A stretch of 64,000 nt of DNA, taken from NCBI GenBank assembly GCA_018873245.2, contig JAEMBT020000008.1, forward strand, positions 14,929,172 to 14,993,171, written 5' to 3'. The translations under genes and the position numbers were made by a program. Positions 53,382-64,000 of this stretch are shown here, one piece after another. The first letter of the stretch is position 1; each line of letters opens with the position of its first letter. The notes under the pieces were generated by a model. The model searched no databases. It saw only the letters and a program-made list of their open reading frames with translations, and was not told the DNA's origin. This stretch comes from Archegozetes longisetosus. Lineage: Eukaryota > Arthropoda > Arachnida > Sarcoptiformes > Trhypochthoniidae.

Positions 53382-56300
53382 CTGAAAATTGCATACAAAG
53401 AAAAATCACTTAAAAACTCAAATTTTCTATTGACAAAAGCAAACATTTATAATACATTCGCACACATTTGACAGCATGAAATTGCATGAAATGAACATTT
53501 ACTTTACATAAAAGTATTGCAGTCGCAATAAATGCTTAAGTTTAGTATTTTTAAAAACGTTAAGTTTAGTCATTGTTTTAAGTCTAAATTTATATTGACT
53601 TAACGGTTTGGGGGATTTATAGAAGAGATTTAGTTAGCAAAGTTAAGAGAGCATTTTGAAAAGTTGAAAAGTTGAAAGTTAAGAGAGCATAATGAAAAAA
53701 TATTGATGACTCCGATTCATTATGAGCACTCGCATATTTTCATGCATCAAATCTCTTGCTTTGAGAATGGAAAGAGTCTCGTAAGTGAGCATGTTAAAAC
53801 GCACAAAATAGATGAGTTTAAATGAGAATTTGATTGTTGGTGACATAATATTTGAATTGATGATGTGTTGTAGTACCACTAGAATCAATAGCAAACAAAC
53901 AACGATTATCTTTAGGACAAACGTTTTTTGTCCCTATAATGATCTATATAATGGCATTGTTCTGTACTTTTTCATAATAATTATGTTGGCTTTTTATTGA
54001 TGTAAGCCATATATAGCTTTGATTCTTATTCCAGAAACTGTTCGCTCATGAGTGAAAACTGATTGATGGCATGCGAACACTGACTCTTATTAGTTTGCAA
54101 TGACTTGAACTAAATCAAAATAAATATCTAAACTTTTTGACAACTAAATTAATTATTTTAGAGTAAAATATGAAGCAATTATTGTGTGAATGTAATAAAG
54201 TTGAGCATCTTCATAAGCTGTGGTAATTGGTCTCAATTATAAATAATATGAAATGTTCTGTTTTGTCTTAGTTTAAAACCAAATAAGTTATTCAGAGATT
54301 TCAAATTCGCAGCAAATAGCTAATGAGTACTAATTAATAAAAGCTATAATATGTTTAATGTATGCCATTCATGTGTCAGAGATTAGGCTTATTTTTTACT
54401 ACTAGTTTGAAAAAAATTGATTTCTAAAATTAGAGATCATTTTGTTAGTTATAAATTGCTGTTTAAAGAGATTGAAGAGAGCAATAAATTTAGTCTGCTT
54501 TAGATTTTGATCAAATTTGCGCCTGTCTCTCGTTATTTCGCTTTAAATCATTAATCATTTGGCGTCAATCCTTTATATTCCCACAACTTAAACATTACTC
54601 AATCTAAATGAGTGTAATAAACAACACCTCAATATTTCTCACACTAATTCTACCCTCTTTTTTCATATATCTCGCTAATAATTTGATGTTAAACAGAAAT
54701 TTATTTGCAATTTATTCCAATTTCATTATTGTTTTAATAGAGAGAAGGAGAGTGCAATCAATTTGAATATAAAACACTGAGTTTTGTTTTAGCTTAGAAT
54801 CGAGCGCTTACTATAGTTTTTAAATTAATGAAAACATGTATCCATTATTCTAAATTTTACTTTATTTTACTTTATTTTTCTAAAACAGTAATGATCGAAT
54901 AAAGGACTGGCTTTAAAAATTCATTTCTAGCTAAGTCTATATAATTGATGATATTTTATTAACATTGAGCGCAAAACAAAATTCATTTTCTAAACTTGTA
55001 GTATAAAAATAAATGCAATCAGACTATAATTCGATGGTAATAATTATTGTTATTTTCGGCGTTATCTTTCAATAATATACTTATTATATGTAAACAGAAA
55101 ACTCATCGTTGACTCAATTGATATTCTGGAATATTTAGGCGATAGAGTGCTGGAAGCAATTTGAGCGACTCCAATACACGTTCATCTATCACATCCTTAA
55201 CGTGTAAGCAGTCAAGCGATTCATGAGCACAACTTACTTACAAGATATCGGTCGAAATATGACCTTTATTAACTTTGGTCATTTCGCGCTACCCTAAAGA
55301 CTCTGAATCGAGAATTAAACCCGTTAAACATATTTTATTAGATTTGATTTTATTGTAAAAGATATTAAATAGCGTGAAGCGATTTATTAAATTTTGACAT
55401 CTTCCATTAAATCCACTTAATACATGGAAAACGAATATGTACTAAAAATGTCCCTATAACAGTTAACGAATAAGTTAATCAAAAGTGAGCTGACGAGCCA
55501 ACACGGAAGTTACGAACAATATGATATATGATTGCGATCTTAACCCTAAAAGTGACCGACAAGTAAAGAGAGCAAATATGACATGATCAAGTTTGATCAA
55601 GTTTAATCAAGTTTGATCAGGTGGTGAGAAGAAAAGAGTAGAGAAATGAATGAAAAAATCAGAGCCTGTCCACTTGTTAAAGGATGTATGCAAGTGAAAA
55701 AAGCGATATATATATGAGTCGCTTTTTAAACAACAGCTGTGAATGACGTTATGCCAAACGTTTATACTCAATAAACACTAAATGACTCTTATTTATTCTT
55801 TTAAAAACGTTTAGCCACTACTTCGTTGGTCTGTTGCGTGTTTTATCTTCTCATTCATTCTTTATTGGTTCAAACAGCTATTGTGCCGCAGAAACATTCA
55901 GCTCATTAAACTGTTTTGACCACATTAAATATCTTACAAATTGGTTTACGTGCTGGAGGAGTGTCACAAAGATTGGATTCTTTTTATATGTTAAACATGT
56001 CTGGAACTACATAACGAAAATGATCTCTACTTCTATGTCCATTACTGTAATCATATATTTCTAGATATATTCAATGTGATGAACAGCGGAGACTCAGCTT
56101 TATTATAAGCACTCAATCGCTATATTTGCAATTTTTTACTATCCTTTAGATGTTTTCACTACAGTATGTCGTAGAATAATCTAACGCCATATGACATTTC
56201 TTGCGATATCTTCTATAAAATACAGATATTACTAGCTCTAGCTTAGTATTACGAACCAGCTACTCTAGATTTCAGGGTCACCAAGCTTATGTATTTTACC

Positions 56301-57023
56301 AATTTTATCATTTCTCTCGCCTCGCATTTATTGAATTTAATTTTCACTTATTTTCGAGTCATTTTATAAAAAGCCTAAAGTGATTAATCAAAACTAAATT
56401 ACAAACGTTTCGTTGATTATTGAAAACTTGAAATTACAAAAGCTTTAGAAAGAAAAACAAATCTCGCTAATCTCTAATAACCTGAAATTGATCAAATTCT
56501 TGTGGAGATCACTTAAAGGCTAACTATAATTCTAGCAAAAATCGATTCAGTTTATGGATCGTCTCAAGTTTCAGGGCTTGCAATTTGTCAGATTTTTTCT
56601 CTTTCACTTAGACTTGAGTTTTACAGTAGAACTGGTGGAAATGGATTAGATTTTTGTAAGAATATAAGAGCCCTCAAAATTATATCATTTCCATTGTTAT
56701 AGAATGATTGAGTTCTGTAATCAGAGAGAAGGCTCAACAAAGTTAATGTTTAGTTCAATGGAGTTATTCTTTAAATTCTTATAATGTTTTCTATGATAAT
56801 CATTTTGACTCTATTCATGTATCACAACAGCGAAGCTATATTCTAACATGTCTTATAGTCTTATAGTTTATAGTCTTATCGTAACTAAATAATCAATATA
56901 TTTATCAAACTTTCACTATTCGAGCAAGACTACTTCAACGCAAACGTTACGTAATTGTTTTTGATATAAGCCAAAACAATAGTTTCTCGTTAAAATTATT
57001 AGAGCAATTTTTCTCGGACCTAT

Positions 57024-57081
57024 GGGATATTTAGGGGGTTTAGGGGTACTCAGAGGGGTATATAGAGGGGTATTTAAAGGG
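57024..57081 (+). other. G-tract cluster, potential G-quadruplex
   Basis: Six G-tracts within 58 bp: ggg 57024, ggggg 57034, gggg 57043, gggg 57055, gggg 57067 and ggg 57079, separated by 4-8 A/T-rich bases. Four consecutive tracts of four or more G with short loops meet the usual quadruplex pattern. This is exceptional in such AT-rich DNA. Confidence 0.8.
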
Positions 57082-60000
57082 ATACTTTGAAGAGCATCTT
57101 GAAATGAGCCACACTATGAGCAAAGTATATAACGCAGTAAATTGTAGCATACAATATTATACTATGACAATAAAACCAATAACCATTGAATGAGATCTAG
57201 AAAATGATTGTTCATCTTTTATTGTTTTATATTATTCTCTCCAATACTACATATGAAACAAATAGAATCCATTTTGAACAAAACTCTTACCTTACTATAA
57301 GATGAAATGTTTAATAGTTTCATACCAGTGGATGCACTTTATTTTGATTACTATTGTCATGGATTAGCCACATATATATACGGTGTTGTCAGTGGATATG
57401 ATAAGTTATAGACCAGTAGAGTCGCCACTCTTTTCACTCAGCTATTCAATAAAACAAGAGAAGAAATGTTTAAACAAATGGCTCGAGTTTCAGAAGGCAT
57501 TCGATTGAAGTAATGGAAACACATTCGGAGAGTTGGATTAAGTGAAATGTTAATTGAGTTAGACTGGTCGATAAGCTGTTGTAATGCTTTTAAATGTTGT
57601 TCTAGAAAAACTAACCAACCACTAACTTATTCCAATCAGTCAATACAATTTAACAGTTTCTATTAAATCCTTTCTGGATATACCATTTCTTATAATTTCA
57701 TTTCTAGATATATAATTATTTTCTTTTCCACTTATTTATGTTATGACTAAATATTGTTTTTATCTTTAGATATTCGAGTCTCCGATAAAAAGATTAGTTT
57801 AAGGAAAGAGGAAATATACATAAAAGCAAACATTTCAGCTATATTGAGCTAAAATACTATTAATCTTAAATTACAACATTGAAGGAAACTGTAAATGATC
57901 TAACGTTTTTATCAAAAATTGTGATGTGTCAAACTTTCGATTTGCTATCAGTCAATATGTATTCACATTCAAATAAGGCTAACAGATAAGGTGGCTAAAA
58001 GTGTAGAAAAACCAATTAAATCTGAGCGATCAGCTGAGGAGAAATTTAAAAACCAGTCACTCTTAGCTGATAACTTAGTCATCTCTAACCAGTAAAATTT
58101 CATAGAATTTTGTAAGGCAACATCTTACAATTACTCTAAATTTATTTATATCTCTAAATCAAAATTATGATTCAGTTACAGTTTGTATTTTATATCGATT
58201 TATGAGTCTTTTGAACTCTCTTAGAACTGCTATTTTCCGTTATGACAGTACCGAATTTAGGCTGAGCTATATTCAACGTTCGCGACGTCGAGATATTCCT
58301 GTAAACAATCTTGAGACATTTTTCAATTGTCTAAGATTGAAGGCCTGCTCCATATGTCTGTGCGCAGATATTATGCTTAAAAATTGGATAATAAAAATAT
58401 TAAGAATACAATAGTGTATTTCTGTTCCAATTGAACATTCAATTAGGCATTACTATCAGACAAAATTAAGAAAGAGATAGTCAGGTCTTCACTGACATTG
58501 ATAGATGCGTTTAGAAATTAAACTTTCATCCACTGAAATATAATAGGCATGACTTTATAATTTTGTCAATTAATTTAGCTATTATAAAACTAAAACCACT
58601 CACGTGTCTCACTGCTTCACAAAATAATACTAACAGTCTATATATACATGGACACAACCAATTTGACACTCTAACCATCACCTTTTCATTTGATAATTTA
58701 TTTTACTCTCAAACATTCTATAAATTAGTTTATAGGTTTAATTTAATAGTTGTGAAATGTTTGGCTTCTAAACTCTATAAAATACAATGTGGATTATATA
58801 GATTTCGTAATAGAAGTCTAGCTAAAATCTGTGCAGCATTTTTAAGACAGTAATTTTGATTAAGACTCGTGATTAATAAAGTAGATGAGTGAGAGTCTCA
58901 TTTTGAACGTTTTATCATTAACTCATCCATATAAGAGAACAGCAATAAAAGTTGTCTTTAGTTATTGTAATAATGGTCACTCCGCTTGTATTGGGATTAT
59001 ATGTCTAGTGAACAAAATTAGTCTTCTTATTTAACATGATTTTGTAAAATTTTTAATAAAGAAAAAGTCAATGAGATATAATACAATTATAAAGATAACT
59101 ATCGATTGTTGATGAGTCAAAGGAGTTACAGAGTTGTTTAGAAATGATTTTCTTATAACTTAATTGACTTATTCTGAAGACTGGATATAAGAATTTGCTA
59201 TAGAAGTCATCAAATGACCTCTTGACCTCTCTATGACTTCTTGAAAATTGCATAAAGAGCATTGGACAATTGATTGGAAGACATAAAGATAAAATGATAA
59301 GGGATTTTAATTTGTAATTCATTGAAAAATTGGTTCGTCTTTTCCAAAGGAGGCCATAATTGAAATATTGAAAGTCGGACATAACAATAAAACCGATTCT
59401 TTATTGCTGTCATGATTCTGAAAATAATTTCTGAACATTTTGAGCAAAAAAAATAATTGATATATTGTGGCACTTTTATGAAGGCAATAGCTTTCAGTTA
59501 AATGACATTTGCTCTAAAAAAATAATTGATCCTTTCGTGGTCAAAAATAAGCCGATGATAAATATGAGCCACTATTTCTTTTGTTTACTTATTATCCATA
59601 CTTTATGACTAAACTTATAAAAATGAAATTATCATTTTATACAAAACTTCACCATCAAACTCAAAGCTAGACGTATGCATATTGTTTATCATAGATTGTT
59701 TCATACACCAAATCCAGAATCGATTGGAGCGGACATGTCAGATAGAAGAGTTGAGTTGATGAGGTCGCAATTTAGTCCATACTATCGACCTGTAAAATGT
59801 GCTGCTAGAGTGGATGGCAGACGTTGGCTGATAAAAGAATTGCGAAGTGAACAGTTGGACTGTTTGTATAGTTAGAAGCGTAGGTTTTGTTTAAAAAGAG
59901 CATCCAAGTGAATCACTGCAATGTTGGATTGTCACACATAAACAAGTCGCTCTGCGAAACATTCTTTGCTCTGCAACTGATTCTTTTTTTTTTGTTTACA

Positions 60001-60824
60001 GAACTACATTTATTCAGCTTCTAGAATACATTAGATCAATGTGATTTGAACATAAATTTCACTCTAAATTATATAATGTATAACTGTGCACTCCTACTAA
60101 CAATCGATTGTTTCTTTTTATTCCATCTCATATTCAAATTATTATAGGATAAAACATATTATTTGCGATCAATTTGTTTTATAGGATTTCAACTTCTAAA
60201 TGCTCAATCTAAATAATATATCGATCAAATCGTTTTGAGTGAATTCTACTCAAAAATGAATAATATTGCCACACTTTTTCTTTTTACTTCTTCATCATTA
60301 TAATGAAAATTCGTTAATCAAACTTCAAATAATGCCATCATTGGTGTTAAAAAACAATTTCTCAGTTATAAACACTGTTTAGACATTATAGTGAATAGGA
60401 ATACATTAATAAAGAAAATGGTCAATTACTGAAGATAATGTTGCTGCATCTTATAAAATATTGATCCTATTCAAATTAATTCACTTGATGGATGCGATGC
60501 TTTTATATTGAGATTTCAACTGAAAAACCGATATATCTTTTCATGATTAATTTCAAAATAACTAGTCATTTAACTAAATCAAACACTTATTTCAGCACAA
60601 CAAAAGCTCACTTTCATATCCCAATACTGAAGATACTTAACAGCTAGAAATAATAAAGATATGTAGTTAAGCCTGACTTCAGTTAGATTTAGTGTCATTA
60701 AATTTAGTTGATTACTATCCACTAAAATGTCAAGTATAAGTGGTAAGATTTATAAGTAAAAATCGAGTTTATTTGTCGCTTTATATATTAAAATTTCAGT
60801 TAAGCTGCTCACTAACAGCTTTAC

Positions 60825-60989
60825 CTGAAATAGAAACGGATCCGAAACTAGTTGATATGAAAATACAAGCAATAAAATCCAATATGAAAAACTTCTCAAC
60901 TGAGCAAATAAAGCAGTGAAAATAATAAAATTTATCGAACTTTTCCTTAAACTCGGTCTGAATAAAATGAATTTTTGATACATTCTCAT
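60825..60989 (-). other. Possible signal-peptide-type first exon
   Basis: From ATG 60989 the minus strand encodes 55 codons with hydrophobic stretches (SSINFIIFTALFAQL, SYWILLLVFSYQLV), ending at cag|gtaaag in phase 0. The phase would fit the start of the 53243-53381 exon of gene C, 7.4 kb away, if that begins in phase 0. The link is speculative and two hydrophobic segments would then precede the CUB domains. Confidence 0.18.
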
Positions 60990-62802
60990 ATTATACTATT
61001 ATCATTGAAATTCTCAGCGCGAATGTTGACTTTTTCGCCAACTTATTGTACTTTTTATGAATCCAATAATTTTTTGCTGGTATTGTATACCAGTTTAGGT
61101 TTTGATTTTCAAATCTAATAAAATTCTAGTTTTAAAAGAAAAAAATTTAAATCCAATTTATTTCGAAGGATAAAACATGAGGGTTTTCAAAAAAATTTAC
61201 ACATCAAGTTAATCATTATTCATGCAGTGCTTTCTAAAAAAGCGTAAAAATCTATTTTTTCATAATTTAGTGATAGACTTACATGAAATCAATTCTTGAT
61301 GAATGAGATTCATTTTTTTCAAAACCTTATTCATGGCAATAGGGATTTTTCTCAGAGATCATCTAAAACCCATCTGAGTTAATATTTCATATAGAAATAA
61401 TGGTCTAAATATATTTTCAGATAATTAGTGAGTCATTTTTCTTCAACTTAAGACCAAATCTTATATTCTGCAAAATATAACAGAATATATATAACAGAAT
61501 GTACTTAACAGAAGTAAATGAGTTGAATTTAAATAAATATATGAAATGAAAAATAGGATTATTAGCTGAGTGAGCAATATGATAGGATAATTTGAAACGA
61601 AACTGAACGAATATGATAAAATGATTTACTTGTGCAATAATAGATTAGTTACCACTCTATTCATACCATTCCTAGAGATTCTATTGAATGGAAAAACATT
61701 CAGAATTTATAATTCCTGCAAATCGTCTATTTTATTAGAGTCAATGTAAAAGCGATAAATGTTATAAAACCTTCAGTCAATCTCTGTTTCAACTAAAATA
61801 CTATCTTTAGCGGTAGAAATTTTTCTGCCCTAAATGGTGAGATTGGAGTGTGTTTTAATAGTAAAGATGTATAGAAAAGAGCAGTGAATTGTGCGCCCGG
61901 CAAGTGGTGCGGAAAAGCATGAATCAATCATTTTTATTGAGAAATAGGAGAATCACAACTCACATGTAACCTTTCATAAGTTTATAACAGACTTAGAGAG
62001 AAGCTTGGTCATTTTGATTTTCCTTCACTTTTCTAGCTTTCAATAAATTCTATACCGTTCACAAGTTATCGTAAGCACTTATTTGTAGCTGTATGTTTGA
62101 AAATTTCATCTAAAGTAAAGTTTAAAAGCACGAAGTATTCTTACCTAAAAGACTTTATTGTTGTTATGATTTGAATGTGAAGTTGTAAAGAGAAAAGCAG
62201 AGCATCTGTTCCCAAAATTCTATTGCTATTAAGGGTCAATATCAAAATAGAAACAAGTCAATACGCGTAATAAGGGAATACAAGAATAGGAAGCTTATAT
62301 AAAGTTTTATATGTCGAGTATATTATGTGTGATGAACTATAGAATATTTGTTTCATTTTTCATACAGTAGTCAAAGGAGAGAACATTAGCGATAAACCAG
62401 TGCAATAAAGCTGGTGAGGCTCTCCAAATTCTACATACTATAACTTCCTAATCCAATCTAATATCATCGAAACTGTTACCAAAATTTAGGAGAAATATCT
62501 GATGCCAGTCTTTTTTATTCTTCTGTTAGATGGGCTGCTGTTATGCTTAAACTATTCATACATATTGTGTCAGCCTTAATAATAATGCTTAGGCTCTACA
62601 ACACTTGCTATCCTCTCTATTCTCCATTTCTCTTTATAGCATATATTTTCAGATATTATAACTTGCCATCTGACACACTACACAATAGACGCTTTCATTT
62701 CAAGAGATTGGCCAAACTTAACTTCTCTAATCATTGTCTTAAAACGTGTCTTTTATCAGATCAAGATTGAAACCTCTCAAAGTCAACTCTATTTATCCCT
62801 TC

Positions 62803-62804
<2 letters not shown>

Positions 62805-62844
<40 letters not shown>
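62805..62844. repeat. (TC)n microsatellite
   Basis: About 20 TC units in the gene-poor right flank. Confidence 0.95.
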
Positions 62845-62847
<3 letters not shown>

Positions 62848-64000
62848 TTTCTCATTAGAGTTAACTTAAGTTTTTGCTTAGAGTAACGGTTTTATGATTG
62901 AATAATGACTTCTGTTTCAAATTCAAACAGATATTCCCATTTGAATAATAAATTAGTAAAAGAATGAAGTGACGAAAGATTAGGGAACAAATTTAGAAAA
63001 AAATTCAAATTCATAATTAATAGGCATGAGAAATGAGATGTGAAGAAATGATAAGATGGAAACATGGTGGTAGCTTGAAGTTTGCAAATAGATTTTGGTT
63101 AGGAAGAAGGATTTAGTTTCTACCTAGCGCGCAATATTATGATTAGGTGATCTTAACTTATTTAATAATCACAGTTTTCCAGTAAGAGCTAGCTCATTGT
63201 CAGATTGCTCACTTTTTCTCAGCAAAAATACCCTTGGGAAATTTTCCTAAGAAAATCTGATCAAAAAAAACAGCTCACCTGACAAGCAGCCAGACTTTAT
63301 TCCAGATTTCAGATAATACTGTTGGTACGGGTTATCAATTTAGTAGTTTAAAATGGCTATTCGCTACCCAAAAATAAATCATCACTTCTCTCACATCAAT
63401 ATTCTTTTCAAATAAAGCGTTCAAACCTTTCAAATAAACTTTGCTAACTTGCAATCGTTTTACTTTCAAGAATATAATTATACTAAAGCTACAAAACATC
63501 TAACTTGGAATATATTAAACTTATCGATATTTTAACTTTAGAGTCAACTGCTCTTCAATAACTTTATCGATTTGATTCTGTTATAATATCTGTTACTACC
63601 ATAAAGAAATATTAAATGCAACCAAATTTTATCAATACTAAAATTTATGACTATTTTAGTTGAAATCATTCTTGTTTTAGTATTCTATTAGCCAAAGAAT
63701 ATAAAAGAATATAAAATATTTGATGCAAATCAAATTGAGAGAAAGAATAAATTGTCTAAAAAACAAAACAGAGTTAGATTCTGAACAAATTCTTATGCGT
63801 CAAATTGAAGGCAGTAATTATAGGGAAAATTGATGCCAAAAATAAGGAATGAAGTGAACCATTAATAGAGAGCTTTGTAATTAGTAAGTGTACTAACTGA
63901 GAGAAGGAAAGCTATATTTTTGTGATAATCATATAACTACACTTATTATTTATCCTTTAGATACTGACTCTGATTGCTAACTCAAATCCATAAAATATTC

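Larger units (their letters stand above)
53382..64000. other. Gene-poor right flank
   Basis: About 10.6 kb, AT-rich. I found no recognisable exon. Weak candidates are a Met-initiated hydrophobic minus-strand segment at 60825-60989 and a GC-richer open frame at 59675-59875 (+, YYRPVKCAARVDGRRWLIKE) that I do not recognise. Defined elements are the G-rich run at 57024-57081 and (TC)n at 62805-62844. Confidence 0.5.

Noticed and set aside
55225-55320. Splice donor-like acttac with a possible minus-strand exon
   Set aside because: All three frames upstream of the donor are closed by stops within a short distance.
55834-56064. 76-codon open frame with several Cys and aromatic residues
   Set aside because: No splice sites, no recognisable family.
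59675-59875. 66-codon open frame with better codon composition
   Set aside because: No known motif and no flanking exon. Mentioned only as a weak candidate.

Overview
The window is animal nuclear DNA, very AT-rich, with spliced genes, canonical GT/AG introns from about 65 bp to several kb, and many (TC)n microsatellites. The gene content (a Frizzled receptor, a multi-exon beta-tubulin, a ZCCHC10-type zinc-knuckle protein and CUB-domain proteins of the arthropod 'suppressor of lurcher' type) points to an arthropod. A mite or other chelicerate is my best guess, but the sequence alone does not settle it. No bacterial, viral, rRNA, tRNA or CRISPR feature was recognised.

Layout. (1) 17-10633 (+): gene A, a secreted or membrane-attached protein with two CUB domains, eight exons. 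(2) 19288-21357 (+): an intronless Frizzled receptor with a GC-richer leader. (3) 27497-30033 (+): a divergent beta-tubulin, eight exons. (4) 30338-30947 (-): a ZCCHC10-like zinc-knuckle/SR-rich protein, three exons, tail to tail with the tubulin. (5) 32249-43034 (-): gene B, a clear paralogue of A with the same exon phases and sizes plus one extra intron that creates a 23-nt microexon. Its first intron holds a LINE fragment. (6) 46845-53381 (-): gene C, a third, more distant CUB gene of the same family, with 5' and 3' ends uncertain. (7) 53.4-64 kb: no convincing gene, only weak exon candidates and a six-tract G-rich run.

Genes A and B point toward each other and enclose frizzled, beta-tubulin and the zinc-knuckle gene. 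C lies upstream of B in the same orientation. The three CUB genes therefore look like an old local gene family with one inverted member. By family knowledge such proteins are auxiliary or clustering factors for neurotransmitter receptors; nothing in the sequence tests this. Non-coding space holds several short tandem repeats, a strong 51-nt hairpin, a pair of old dispersed repeats 25.7 kb apart and a LINE 3' end. I found no clearly new biological system. The best leads are the microexon difference between A and B, the helical-pitch 10-bp repeat directly upstream of gene B's start codon, and the dispersed repeat pair.
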